Part shown: one piece after another, positions 1 through 8,127 of the stretch
How positions within the stretch are numbered: position 1 is the stretch's first letter
Layout of the letters: each line of letters begins with the position of its first letter
Origin: Anaerozeibacter sp031551775
GTDB lineage: Bacteria; Bacillota; Clostridia; Christensenellales; Aristaeellaceae
Reading direction: 5' to 3'
Length of the DNA: 36,530 nt
Assembly (NCBI GenBank): GCA_031551775.1
Contig: JAVBND010000008.1
Location: 1 to 36,530, forward strand
Made by a program: the position numbers and the translations under genes
Notes under the pieces: generated by a model
Database searches by the model: none
What the model saw: only the letters and a program-made list of their open reading frames with translations
Told to the model about the DNA's origin: nothing

Positions 1-320
1 AGAAGTCAGGCAGGGATCGATCCCAAGGCAGGTGCTGTGACCAACGGAACAAGGGGGGCATCCGCCATCCACGCATCAAAAATCTCCGGCCAAGGGCCGG
101 AGATTCGGACCATCAACAAACCCCGTTAACAACGCCCCCGGCGACCTGTGCGCCGGGGGTGAATGGGATTTTGACCAAGGGCGGGCTTTATCGCCCGCCC
201 GGCGAGCCTTCCCCACCCGTCCAACTTCCGCCCGGAAAATCCGCAGGTTTTCAGGAATTTGGCCCCGTTTCCCACTCATCGAAAAGGTTTTGCCGGGGCA
301 AAAGATTTTCGATGAAGGCG
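1..320. other. Intergenic left edge with multi-hairpin element, no gene called
   Basis: No convincing gene is seen here. Bases 1-75 are uninformative; the short open frames lack a start with a ribosome-binding site and show no recognisable protein. Bases 76-315 hold the minus-strand multi-hairpin element listed separately. It begins almost directly after the stop of the sugar permease gene at 321. Confidence 0.6.
78..315 (-). repeat. Multi-hairpin 3' element, copy A
   Basis: Read on the minus strand, this is a run of hairpins directly after the sugar-transporter operon. The stems are 276-315 (TCATCGAAAA arms), 221-262 (CCAA...TTGG arms), 179-200 (GGGCGGGC/GCCCGCCC), 135-159 (CCCCCGGCG/CGCCGGGGG) and 81-105 (AATCTCCGGCC arms). 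The last is followed by T5 on the minus strand and looks like an intrinsic terminator. A second copy with the same order of stems lies on the plus strand at 26149-26391, after the xanthine dehydrogenase operon. Most positions of the first four stems agree between copies by eye, whereas the terminal hairpins are unrelated in sequence. Confidence 0.8.
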
Positions 321-1442
321 TCAGCCTTTCACCGCGCCTGCGGTCAGGCCCTTGATGATGTTCCTTTGAAGCGCCATGTAGAGAATCAATACCGGCACGA
401 CCACAATCGTCACGGCGGCGGCCATCAAGCCAAAGTCGGTGCCGTATTGGCTGCTGATCTCGCGCAGGATCGCGCACACCGGCATCAACTGGCGCGAGCG
501 GATCAGGACCATCTGCACGAACAGGTCGTTGTAGCTCCAGATGAAGGTGAAAATCGCGACCGTCATCAGCGCGGGCTTTGACAAGGGCAGGATGATCTTG
601 GTAAAGATGCGGTACACGCCGCAGCCCTCCATGAACGCCGCCTCCTCAAGTTCATAGGGCTGCGCCGCCACAAAGCCGATCATCACCGTCGAGGCGAAGG
701 CCAGGTTGCCGGCGGTTTGCACCAGTATGACGCCCTGGAGCGTATTGAACAACCCCGCGTCCGACAGCATCCTGTACACCGGCACGATGGTGGAGAAGGC
801 CGGAAACATGAGCGCCGCCGTGATCAGCGCTCTGATCGCGCCCTTGCCGCGAAATGACCAGCGCGTGATGGCGAAGGCCGCCATGGTCGAGAGCAGCATG
901 ACCAGAATCATCACCGAGCCCGACACGATCAGGCTGTTCTTGTAGCCGTTTGCGATGTTGACGTTGCGGTTGGTGAAGGCGTTTGTGTAGTTCGCGAGCG
1001 TCGGCGTCAGCTTGACGGCGGGCGAATCCATGTCGTAGAGGATCTTGCCGTTCACCGTGTCGTAGGCTTGCAGCCCCGCGTTCTCATTGCTCTGGCCCTG
1101 CGCCATGCCGCCGAGCAGGCTGGTGAACGCGTCGTTGCCCTTAAGCGAGGGGCCCGCCGTATCTCCCTCGTAGACCGGGTTGCCAGCCTCGTCAAAGAGC
1201 AGCTTGTCGTACATCACGCGCCCGTGCTCGTCGGTCAGCGTCACTTCGCGCATCACCTGGCCGTACTGGTCGTAGCGGTAGATGGTGTTAAACGCCGGTG
1301 CGAACGAATCGCCAACGACCAGGCTTGACGCCTTGAACGAGTTGTTGATGACCCATACAAAGGGGAAAATGGTGGTGAGGGCCCACAGGATCAGAATGAA
1401 ATAGATCACGATCTTGGATATCTTCGTCTTCATTTTCGTCAC
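321..1442 (-). CDS. Sugar ABC transporter permease, MalG-like, with large loop insertion
   Basis: Inner-membrane permease of a carbohydrate ABC importer (binding-protein-dependent transport family, MalG/UgpE type), 373 aa. A hydrophobic segment at about residues 11-33 is followed by the further membrane segments of the permease core. The EAA loop that contacts the ATPase is at about 265-290 (EEAAFMEGCG). The family is normally about 275-300 aa. The excess lies at residues 43-145, between TM1 and the conserved TLANYTNAF region, and contains tyrosine-aspartate-glycine hairpin-like motifs (YRYDQYGQ, DEHGRVMYD, DEAGNPVYE). The GTG start overlaps the upstream permease stop by 4 bp; an ATG three codons later is possible. 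It is the last gene of the operon, which carries no ATPase, so a shared MsmX-like ATPase is likely (inference). Confidence 0.9.
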   Translation of the reverse strand: MTKMKTKISKIVIYFILILWALTTIFPFVWVINNSFKASSLVVGDSFAPAFNTIYRYDQYGQVMREVTLTDEHGRVMYDKLLFDEAGNPVYEGDTAGPSLKGNDAFTSLLGGMAQGQSNENAGLQAYDTVNGKILYDMDSPAVKLTPTLANYTNAFTNRNVNIANGYKNSLIVSGSVMILVMLLSTMAAFAITRWSFRGKGAIRALITAALMFPAFSTIVPVYRMLSDAGLFNTLQGVILVQTAGNLAFASTVMIGFVAAQPYELEEAAFMEGCGVYRIFTKIILPLSKPALMTVAIFTFIWSYNDLFVQMVLIRSRQLMPVCAILREISSQYGTDFGLMAAAVTIVVVPVLILYMALQRNIIKGLTAGAVKG

Positions 1443-2320
1443 CTCGCGCTCGCGCTGTCGCGCTGAAGGATCTTCCCGACCACTTGCGCAACCAGGACGC
1501 CGAGCACCACGATGATGATCGAAATGGTTGAACCGTAGTCCACGTTCTGGGCGACAAATGCCTGGTTGTGCATGTAGGTGCCCAGGAAGTGCGTGAGGCC
1601 GTTGGGCGCGCCGTTGCGCGCAACGACGCTGGGCAGGTCAAACACCTTGATCGCGCCCGTGATGGCCAGCGTCGTGCAGGTGATGATGACGTCTGAGACC
1701 AAGGGCAGCGTGATGTACCACACCTTCTTGAAGCCGGTCGCGCCGTCCATTGCCGCCGATTCGTAGACCTCCTCCGGCACGCCCGAAAGCCCGGTCAGCA
1801 TGATGACAAAGTAGAAGCCCACGTACTGCCAAAGGACCGGAATCGCCACCATCGTAAACGCCCGGTCCTTGCTCAGCCACAGGACTTTGTCGTGCCCAAA
1901 CAGCTGAAGGATCTGGTTGAACATGCCGCCGTCGTAGTAGTAAAAGAGGCTGAACATGAGTCCGATGGCGGTGGCCGAGATGACGATGGGGAAGAAGTAG
2001 ACGATGCGGAAGAACTGCTGTCCGCGCTTGATCGAATCGACGAGCAGCGCCAGCAAAATTGCCATGCCAACCTGGAAAACGATCGTCAGCCCCATGATTT
2101 TGAGGCTGTTCATCAACGCCACGCGCGCGGTCGGGTCGCTTGTGAAAAAGCGTTTGTAATTGGCGAGGCCCAAGAACTCGCTCGGGGCGGCGGCCAAGCC
2201 TTTGATCTCAAAGAGCGAGTTGTAGATGTTGACGAAGAAGGGGTAGTACAAAAAGAGAATCATCAGGATAAACGAGGGCAGCACAAACACCAGCAGCGGG
2301 CGTTTGTCGCGGTACAACAT
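1439..2320 (-). CDS. Sugar ABC transporter permease, MalF-like
   Basis: Inner-membrane permease of 293 aa, first of the pair, MalF/UgpA type. It has an N-terminal membrane helix at about residues 9-31 and about six membrane segments in all. The EAA loop is at about 188-212 (ESAAMDGATGFKKVWYITLP). Length is normal for the family. The ATG is preceded by a strong GGGAGGA ribosome-binding site whose upstream edge abuts the palindromic element at 2334-2499. The gene overlaps the next permease by 4 bp, which suggests coupled translation. Together with the binding protein upstream it forms a sugar or oligosaccharide importer; the substrate cannot be read from the sequence. Confidence 0.92.
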   Translation of the reverse strand: MLYRDKRPLLVFVLPSFILMILFLYYPFFVNIYNSLFEIKGLAAAPSEFLGLANYKRFFTSDPTARVALMNSLKIMGLTIVFQVGMAILLALLVDSIKRGQQFFRIVYFFPIVISATAIGLMFSLFYYYDGGMFNQILQLFGHDKVLWLSKDRAFTMVAIPVLWQYVGFYFVIMLTGLSGVPEEVYESAAMDGATGFKKVWYITLPLVSDVIITCTTLAITGAIKVFDLPSVVARNGAPNGLTHFLGTYMHNQAFVAQNVDYGSTISIIIVVLGVLVAQVVGKILQRDSASAR

Positions 2321-2333
2321 TTTGCATTCCTCC

Positions 2334-2499
2334 CTAGGTAAGCGCTGATTAATTCGGTTGCTGGCTGGGTTTTGATTTTTTGTCCGGGTGCGCCTGCGGA
2401 AACCGAAGGCGTAGCAGCGCTACGTCGATGTTTTTGCAGGTGTGCCTGGGCGAGAAAGCAGAACCCAGACAGTGATCGAATTGATCAGCGCTTACCTAG
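2334..2499. repeat. Long palindromic (MITE-like) element, 166 bp
   Basis: The ends at 2334-2356 and 2477-2499 are 23-base inverted repeats with one mismatch (CTAGGTAAGCGCTGAT type). The interior continues as an imperfect inverted repeat (CTGGCTGGGTTTTG against CAGAACCCAGACAG, then GTGCGCCTGC against GCAGGTGTGCC) to a tip near CGTAGCAGCGCTACG. The whole element can fold as one long hairpin in either strand. It lies between the binding-protein and permease genes, immediately upstream of the permease ribosome-binding site. No transposase is seen, so a non-autonomous or RNA-hairpin element is inferred. Confidence 0.8.
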
Positions 2500-2583
2500 A
2501 CGGTAGCAAACATGGCGCAGGCGGCCAAAGGTCGAATTTACCATCTTGATATAGAGCCGACCTTCAACCGCCCTTTTTGAAAG

Positions 2584-2620
2584 GAAGCCGCCGGACCGCT
2601 TGCGGAGCCCGGCGGCTTCT
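2584..2620 (-). terminator. Stem-loop after the binding-protein gene (attenuator-like)
   Basis: On the minus strand GAAGCCGCCGG pairs with CCGGCGGCTTC, with an inner GC-rich part and only a weak CTTTC tail before an A-run. It is too poor in U to be a clear terminator. It probably acts as a partial terminator or 3' stabiliser between the binding protein and the permeases. Confidence 0.6.
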
Positions 2621-2646
2621 TAAGAGGGGGGGTAGGGGTTAGAAGA

Positions 2647-3858
2647 TTATTTCCCGAAGGGGTTGGCGTCGATCAGTTCCTGCCACATGCCGTCGATGTC
2701 GGTCAGCGAGCCGTCCACGATCGAGGGGACCTTGCTGAACCACTTGTCGGCGCGGATTTCCTGATCCATCTCGTCCTGGATGGGGCTGAGCATGATGTTG
2801 GCGGAGTTGATCATCTCGATGGACGTTGAGATGATGTTGCCGCCGAAGGCGAAGCCGCCCAGCGCCACGGCGTTGTCGCCGGTGGTCAGGAAGTGCAGAA
2901 GGTTGACGGCCGCGTCGCGCTTGGCCGGATCGTCCCAGGCCTTGCGGGAGAGGTAGAAGCCCATGGACACGCCGCCGATGAACGAGGTCGGGTCGGCGTC
3001 TTCGGCGTGGGTCGGGAAGGGCATGACCGCCGTGGTGTTCCAGTTTTCCTCGGCGATGGAGTTGGCGAACCAGGAGCCGTCAAGCTGCATCGCGGCCTTC
3101 TTGTCGCGGAACATCTGGCCGACGATTTCGTTGGTGGTGGCGTTGCAGTCCTCGGCGAAGGCGCCCATCTCGTACATCTCGTTGAGCATCTTCATGCCGT
3201 CGATCCAGGCCTGGGGCACTTTCTCGCCGGGGGCCGGGCGGACCAGGTGGTTCTCGGGCGCGCCCGAGGCCAGCATGGCGAACTCGACGATGTAGTGCGG
3301 CACGTCGGCGAAGGACACCGCCATCGGCACGATGCCGTTGGCCTTGAAGGTCTCCACCGCCTTCTCAAAGTTTGCCCAGTTGGTGGGCAGTTCCAGGCTG
3401 TACTGCTCGAACAGGTCGGTGTTGACGAACAGCGCTTCCCAGAACGCGCGCACCGGGATGGCGTACACGACGCCGTCGGGTTCGGCGATGGCGGCGTTCT
3501 CGGTCAGGTGCAGGTCCGGATAGGCCGCGTTGATCTCGGCGATCGGCACCACCTTGTTCAGGATGGGTGTGGAGTCCGCGGTCTTGGCGAAGTAGAACAG
3601 CACGTCCGCTTCGTTGCCGGCGGCAAAGTCGTTGATGACGCTGGCCTTCCAGGCTTCGTCGGAGGCTGCGGAGGCGTCTTCTACTTTGTTGCCGGTTTTT
3701 TCTTCCCACTCGGCAAGCAGCGCCACATAGGTGGCGGCTGCGGCGTCGGTGCTCGCGAAGGAGGACACGGTCTTGAGGGTTACGCCTTCGGCGGAGGCCG
3801 CGAGGCACATCGGAAGCACCATCGTCAGGGCGAGGAACAGGCAGATCCATTTCTTCAT
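2647..3858 (-). CDS. Sugar ABC transporter extracellular solute-binding protein
   Basis: Solute-binding protein, family 1 (carbohydrate), 403 aa from the ATG at 3858, which has AGGAGGGA 8 bases upstream; an open frame continues further upstream but lacks a ribosome-binding site. Residues 1-22 form a Sec signal peptide (MKKWICLFLALTMVLP...) ending in an ASA-E signal peptidase I site. The cysteine at residue 17 is in LPMC, not a good lipobox, which is unusual for a Gram-positive binding protein. The mature part has the typical pattern of family 1 proteins (NTDLFEQY, GSWFANSIAEENW, FIGGVSMGFYLSRKA, AVNLLHFL). It delivers substrate to the two downstream permeases. The ligand is unknown. Confidence 0.92.
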   Translation of the reverse strand: MKKWICLFLALTMVLPMCLAASAEGVTLKTVSSFASTDAAAATYVALLAEWEEKTGNKVEDASAASDEAWKASVINDFAAGNEADVLFYFAKTADSTPILNKVVPIAEINAAYPDLHLTENAAIAEPDGVVYAIPVRAFWEALFVNTDLFEQYSLELPTNWANFEKAVETFKANGIVPMAVSFADVPHYIVEFAMLASGAPENHLVRPAPGEKVPQAWIDGMKMLNEMYEMGAFAEDCNATTNEIVGQMFRDKKAAMQLDGSWFANSIAEENWNTTAVMPFPTHAEDADPTSFIGGVSMGFYLSRKAWDDPAKRDAAVNLLHFLTTGDNAVALGGFAFGGNIISTSIEMINSANIMLSPIQDEMDQEIRADKWFSKVPSIVDGSLTDIDGMWQELIDANPFGK

Positions 3859-3926
3859 ACGAAAATTCCCTCCTAGATTTAAGAATTGCCGGGTTGGGGG
3901 GAGACGCATCCCCATTGGATAATCAG

Positions 3927-3955
3927 ATTATAACAATCGCGCGCCGTTTTGTCAT
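3927..3955 (-). promoter_or_regulatory. Promoter of the sugar ABC operon
   Basis: On the minus strand, ATGACA (3950-3955) and TATAAT (3927-3932) are separated by 17 bases. The leader to the ATG at 3858 is about 60 bases. Confidence 0.75.
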
Positions 3956-4109
3956 TGGCTGTGTGTGGCATTCTTTGTTCACGCTTGTGCAAATGGGCAA
4001 TTTGGTTTGAATTACCAATGCGCGCCCGACGGGCGGGCTTGACCGCAGGGCGGTGAATCGGCTCAACGGGCCGGATTTTGCCCGGAATTTTCCGCAAAAA
4101 TTTACAGAA

Positions 4110-4139
4110 CCGACAGGCGCTTGACGCGTGTGCTATAAT
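4110..4139 (+). promoter_or_regulatory. Promoter of the flippase gene
   Basis: TATAAT at 4134-4139 is preceded by TGC, an extended -10. The -35 is weak (CCGACA, 4110-4115, 18-base spacer). The nearby TTGACG at 4121 is too close to serve as the -35. Confidence 0.6.
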
Positions 4140-4202
4140 TACAAACGGCAAACGCGGCAAAAACGCGGCGTCATTCTATGTACATCCGGGCAAGGAGATA
4201 CC

Positions 4203-5834
4203 ATGGCAAGATCGCACAGTGAATCGGTGGCCCTCAACATGGGTTCGAGCTACGTGCTGGTGCTCATCAACGCGCTGGTCAGCTTCGTCATACGCACCGT
4301 GTTCATCAAAACGCTGGGCATGCAATACACCGGCGTATCCACGCTCTTCATTGATATTTTGAATATGCTGGCGCTGGCGGAGCTGGGCGTTTCGACGGCG
4401 ATCACCTTTGCGCTGTACAAGCCCATCCGAGAGGGCGACTGGCGGCGCGTTTCGGCGCTCATGCGCTTTTACAAGAAGGCTTACCGCCTGATCGCGGCGT
4501 TTGTGTTCACGGCGGGGCTTTGCTGTCTGCCGTTTTTGCACCTGATGGTCAAGAACGTGCCCGACATTGAGGAAGACATCCGCGTCATCTTCATGCTATA
4601 TGTCGTCAACAATGCGGCCAGCTACCTGTTGGCCTACAAGCACACGCTGCTCACGGCCAGCGAGCGGCGCTACGTGATCTCAAATACCGGCGTTTGGTTT
4701 TCTCTTGCCAAGATGGTGATCGAATGCGCCGTGCTGATCGCGACCCGCAACTTCATCCTGTACCTTCTGATCGGCCTTCTGGACGCGCTCGTGCGCAACT
4801 ACGCGGTATCAAAGAAAGCCGACAAGTTCTTTTTAGAGGTGGACGCGTACCCCGATGAGAAACTGACCCGCGAGGAGACGGTGCGCCTCTTGACCGACGT
4901 GGGCGCGCTCGCGCTGTACAAGATTTGCCAGGTGATTTTGAACTCGACCGATTCCATCGTCATCTCCTCCGCGCCCGCGCTGGGCGTATTGGCTGTCGGG
5001 TACCTGGGCAATTACCGCCTGCTTTACAACACCATCACCACGCCCATCAACCAGTTCTACAACGCCTTTACGCCCAGCCTCGGCGTCATGGTTTCAAAAT
5101 CCGACCCGGACAAGCAGCACACGGTGTTTGAGACCACCAACTTTTTATCTTTCTGGGCGATCTGCTTTTGCTCAACTTCGCTGTTTTGCTTAAGCGTGCC
5201 CTTCGTGTCCGAGATCTGGCTTCGGGGCACGAAATTCAAGATGTCGATGGACATCATCGCGGTTCTGACCTTCAACTTTTATACGTCTGCCATGATGCGC
5301 CCGACCAACGCCTTCCGCAACAGCAACGGCCTGTTCATCCAGGGCAAGTTCCGCCCGCTCCTGATGGCGGTGATCAACATCGCCATGGACATTGCGCTGG
5401 TTAAGCCCCTTGGGGTGTTCGGCGTGCTGCTGGCAACCAGCATCGCGCGCATCACCACCCAGACCTGGTACGACCCGCTTTTGCTGTACCGGAAATTGTT
5501 TAACAAGCCGGTCAGGAGATACTATATTCAGTACGCGGTCTATACATGCCTGACCGCGCTCAGCTGCGCGGGGACTTGGGTTTTGTGCCGGCAGATGGCC
5601 TTTATCGGCAACACCTACCTGCGCTTTTTTGCCATGATGGTCCTGTGCCTCATCGTGCCCAACCTGATGGTCGTCGCGATCTACCGCAAGACAGTAGCCT
5701 ATCACGGCGTGATCGCGCGCGGGAAGGTGCTGGTAAAGGGCATCGCGCGGCGGCTTGGGGGCAAAAAAAGAGAAGCCCCCGCTGAAAGCACAGCGGAGGA
5801 ACCAGAATCAATCAACGCCGGGGATGAAGAATAA
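4203..5834 (+). CDS. Wzx-like polysaccharide flippase (MVF/PST superfamily)
   Basis: Polytopic membrane protein of 543 aa that resembles oligosaccharide flippases, which move lipid-linked repeat units across the membrane. The ATG at 4203 has AAGGAG 5-6 bases upstream; the longer open frame starting at 4128 overlaps the promoter and is rejected. The N-terminus (MGSSYVLVLINALVSFVIRT) begins the first of roughly 12-14 membrane segments. Motifs seen in this family include YTGVSTLFIDILNMLALAELG near the N-terminus and RPTNAFRNSNGLF in the middle. The C-terminal 30 residues are charged and cytoplasmic. It stands alone with its own promoter. Polysaccharide genes also occur at 15-16.7 kb, so a shared surface-glycan pathway is possible but not shown. 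Confidence 0.8.
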   Translation: MARSHSESVALNMGSSYVLVLINALVSFVIRTVFIKTLGMQYTGVSTLFIDILNMLALAELGVSTAITFALYKPIREGDWRRVSALMRFYKKAYRLIAAFVFTAGLCCLPFLHLMVKNVPDIEEDIRVIFMLYVVNNAASYLLAYKHTLLTASERRYVISNTGVWFSLAKMVIECAVLIATRNFILYLLIGLLDALVRNYAVSKKADKFFLEVDAYPDEKLTREETVRLLTDVGALALYKICQVILNSTDSIVISSAPALGVLAVGYLGNYRLLYNTITTPINQFYNAFTPSLGVMVSKSDPDKQHTVFETTNFLSFWAICFCSTSLFCLSVPFVSEIWLRGTKFKMSMDIIAVLTFNFYTSAMMRPTNAFRNSNGLFIQGKFRPLLMAVINIAMDIALVKPLGVFGVLLATSIARITTQTWYDPLLLYRKLFNKPVRRYYIQYAVYTCLTALSCAGTWVLCRQMAFIGNTYLRFFAMMVLCLIVPNLMVVAIYRKTVAYHGVIARGKVLVKGIARRLGGKKREAPAESTAEEPESINAGDEE

Positions 5835-5840
5835 TCGCCC

Positions 5841-6413
5841 CTACGCCATGCCGGCGGTCCGGGGGGCGTTCCCCTCGTCCCCGATCCTGAGCGCGTCAAG
5901 CGCCCCCATCTCCTGCGGCGGAAGTTCATCAAGCGACCCGATCCCAAAGTGCTTTAAAAATTCATCGGTCGTCCCGTACAAAAACGGCCTGCCGAGCGTC
6001 TCCCTGCGCCCAATTTCGGCAATCAAGCCTTTGTTCATCAGCGACTGTACCGAATAGTCGCACTTGACGCCGCGCACCGCTTCGATGTCGCCCTTGGTCA
6101 CCGGCTGGCGGTAGGCGATGACCGAGAGCGTCTCAAGCGCCGCCTGCGAAAGCGATTGCTGGGTGACCGGCTGCAAGAGCTTCTCCACATATCCGGCATA
6201 GTCCGGCCTGATCGAAAGCTGCACCGTGCCGCCGTAGCGGTTGAGCCTGAGCCCGCGCATCTCAAGGTCATAATGATCGCGAAGCGCCATGAGCACCTCG
6301 TCCATCTCGCTGGTCGTCAAATCAAGCGCGTGGGCAAGATCGCTGACGGCGACCGGCTCCCCCGCGACATAGAGAATCGCCTCCACCACACCCGAAAGTT
6401 TCTGCTCGTCCAT
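5841..6413 (-). CDS. scpB: Segregation and condensation protein B
   Basis: ScpB, 190 aa, normal length for the family. It is the winged-helix partner of ScpA and SMC in the bacterial condensin that compacts and segregates chromosomes. Family-typical segments are EAILYVAGEPV near the N-terminus, LSQAALETLSVIAYRQPVTK in the middle, and ETLGRPFLYGTTDEFLKHFG near the C-terminus. The ATG at 6413 follows an AGGAGGG site and a near-perfect promoter. The usual neighbour scpA is absent here. The gene converges on the flippase with only 6 bases between the stops, and no terminator is visible between them. Confidence 0.95.
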   Translation of the reverse strand: MDEQKLSGVVEAILYVAGEPVAVSDLAHALDLTTSEMDEVLMALRDHYDLEMRGLRLNRYGGTVQLSIRPDYAGYVEKLLQPVTQQSLSQAALETLSVIAYRQPVTKGDIEAVRGVKCDYSVQSLMNKGLIAEIGRRETLGRPFLYGTTDEFLKHFGIGSLDELPPQEMGALDALRIGDEGNAPRTAGMA

Positions 6414-6436
6414 GGTTTACCCTCCTGTAGGAACCC

Positions 6437-6465
6437 ATTATAGAAGTTCCCCGCGCGCTTGTCAA
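6437..6465 (-). promoter_or_regulatory. Promoter of scpB
   Basis: On the minus strand TTGACA (6460-6465) and TATAAT (6437-6442) are 17 bases apart: both hexamers are perfect consensus. Confidence 0.88.
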
Positions 6466-6532
6466 ATCGCGCGTTGAACAGGAAGAAATTGCAAATTTCC
6501 GCACTTTCTTCACAAAAAACTTTCTGATCGAC

Positions 6533-6561
6533 TCGACTTGACCGGTCCTATATCGTATAAT
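6533..6561 (+). promoter_or_regulatory. Promoter of the nucleoside ABC operon
   Basis: TATAAT (6556-6561) follows TCGACT (6533-6538) with a 17-base spacer. TTGACC at 6538 is only 12 bases from the -10 and is less likely. The leader to the ATG at 6601 is about 35 bases. Confidence 0.65.
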
Positions 6562-6600
6562 AGGGTATTGGCACCAAATATTAACGCAAGGGGTGGGCGC

Positions 6601-8127
6601 ATGATGAAAAACGGCGCGCCGGCCATCGAACTCAAGGGTCTGACCAAGACATTTGGGCCGGTGGTGGCCAACCGCGACATCGACCTGACGCTTCGTCACG
6701 GCGAGATTCTGGCGCTGCTGGGCGAAAACGGCTCGGGCAAGACCACGCTGATGAACATGCTTTCGGGCCTTTACGCACCCGACCGGGGCGTAATCCATGT
6801 GGAAGGCAAGGAAGTGACCATCCGCTCGCCGCACGATGCGCAGTTGCTCGGGATCGGCATGATACACCAGCACTTTAAACTCGTGGACATTTTGACGGTT
6901 GAGGAAAATATCGTGCTGGGTACGGGCGCGAAAAACGCAAAGGGCGCTTCGCTTCGCGGGCACATTGAGGGCATCAGCGAGAAGTTTGGCCTTCAGGTCG
7001 AGCCCGCGCGCAAGGTATACACCCTCTCGGTCGGTGAAAAGCAAACGGTCGAAATCCTGAAGGTGCTCTACCGCGGCTCGCGCATTTTGATTCTCGATGA
7101 GCCGACGGCGGTTTTGACGCCGCAGGAGATCGACAAGCTGTTCGCGATCCTGCGGAAAATGCGGGACGACGGTTGCGCCGTCATCATCATCACCCACAAA
7201 CTTAACGAGGTGCTCGCCATCTCCGACCGCGTAACCATTCTGCGCAAGGGCGAGTCGGTCAGGTCGGTCGATACCCGCGAGACCGACGCCAAGCAGCTAA
7301 CCGAGCTGATGGTCGGCCGCGCGGTCGATCTGTCCATCGCGCGCCCGGAAGCCGAGAAGACGCCGGGCGTGCTCGAGGTTAAAAACTTGACCGTTGTGAA
7401 AGTGGGCGTCAAGGCGCTTGACGCGGTGTCGTTCTCGCTTTCCGGCGGTGAGATCCTGGGCGTCGCGGGCGTCGCGGGCAGCGGGCAAAAGGAACTGTGT
7501 GAAGCGATTGCGGGCCTTGAGCCGGTCGCGGGCGGCGAGATCTTGAACAAAGGCGTGAACATGGTGGGGCTCACCCCGCGCCAGGTTGCCTCAAGCGGCG
7601 TCGCCATGGGCTTTGTGCCCGAGGACCGGCTGGGTATGGGCCTCATCGGGGGCATGGGCATGGTGGACAACCTGCTGCTTAAGACCTACTATACGCAAAC
7701 GGGCGCGCTGCTTGAGCGCAGGAGCGCCGAGAAGCTTTCACGTGATTTGATCGAGCGGCTTTCCATCAATACGCCCGGCCCGCAAACGCCGGTGCGGCGG
7801 CTTTCGGGCGGCAACGTGCAAAAGGTGCTGCTGGGCCGCGAGATCATCTCAAGCCCGCACATCCTGATCACCGCATACCCGGTTCGCGGCCTTGACATCA
7901 ATTCATCCATGACCGTCTACCACTTGCTCAACGAGCAGAAAACGCGCGGCGTGGCGGTCCTCTTCATCGGGGAGGATCTTGACGTGCTGCTCGAACTGTG
8001 CGACCGGATCCTGGTCCTGTGCGGCGGCAAGGTTTCGGGGATCGTGGATGCCAAGAAAGTCAACAAACGGCAAGTGGGGCTCATGATGATGGGCGCCACG
8101 GCGGAGGAGGCGATGAAGAATGCCTAG
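6601..8127 (+). CDS. Nucleoside-type ABC transporter ATPase with two nucleotide-binding domains
   Basis: Cytoplasmic ATPase of a BMP-family (NupO/YufO-like) importer, 508 aa. The start is ATG 6601 with AAGGGG upstream (a second ATG follows directly). NBD1 has Walker A GENGSGKTT (41-49), Q-loop HQHF (about 89-92), signature LSVGEKQ (142-148) and Walker B ILILDEP (162-168), with a TH switch near 200. NBD2, from about residue 258, has the degenerate P-loop usual for this family (GVAGSGQKEL) and signature LSGGNVQK. Its Walker B/D-loop region reads AYPVRGLDINSS, where relatives have QPTRGLD, so NBD2 may be non-hydrolytic (inference). The next two genes encode the permeases; no binding protein is encoded nearby. 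Confidence 0.92.
   Translation: MMKNGAPAIELKGLTKTFGPVVANRDIDLTLRHGEILALLGENGSGKTTLMNMLSGLYAPDRGVIHVEGKEVTIRSPHDAQLLGIGMIHQHFKLVDILTVEENIVLGTGAKNAKGASLRGHIEGISEKFGLQVEPARKVYTLSVGEKQTVEILKVLYRGSRILILDEPTAVLTPQEIDKLFAILRKMRDDGCAVIIITHKLNEVLAISDRVTILRKGESVRSVDTRETDAKQLTELMVGRAVDLSIARPEAEKTPGVLEVKNLTVVKVGVKALDAVSFSLSGGEILGVAGVAGSGQKELCEAIAGLEPVAGGEILNKGVNMVGLTPRQVASSGVAMGFVPEDRLGMGLIGGMGMVDNLLLKTYYTQTGALLERRSAEKLSRDLIERLSINTPGPQTPVRRLSGGNVQKVLLGREIISSPHILITAYPVRGLDINSSMTVYHLLNEQKTRGVAVLFIGEDLDVLLELCDRILVLCGGKVSGIVDAKKVNKRQVGLMMMGATAEEAMKNA

Larger units (their letters stand above)
2321..2646. other. Intra-operon spacer between binding protein and permeases
   Basis: This 326-base spacer contains no gene. 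It holds the long palindrome at 2334-2499 and a GC-rich hairpin at about 2584-2620. Such stems after a binding-protein gene commonly protect or attenuate the transcript so that the binding protein is made in excess. Bases 2500-2583 show nothing I recognise. Confidence 0.7.
3859..4202. other. Divergent promoter region
   Basis: This 344-base gap lies between the minus-strand binding-protein gene and the plus-strand flippase gene. It contains one promoter for each direction (3927-3955 and 4110-4139). A GC-rich patch near 4020-4050 has inverted GCCCG/CGGGC motifs. No gene or regulator gene is seen, and no operator can be assigned. Confidence 0.6.

Noticed and set aside
321..1442. Frameshift or gene fusion as the cause of the long permease
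   Set aside because: The frame is continuous through the insertion, and membrane segments and the EAA loop on both sides are intact.
2893..3876. A 327-codon open frame antisense to the solute-binding protein gene
   Set aside because: Its composition (V/H/G/D-rich) is typical of antisense frames and no domain is visible.
4121..4126. TTGACG as the -35 of the flippase promoter
   Set aside because: It lies only 7 bases from the TATAAT box.
4128..4202. Extended N-terminus of the flippase
   Set aside because: The upstream ATG lies in the promoter region, while ATG 4203 has a good ribosome-binding site.
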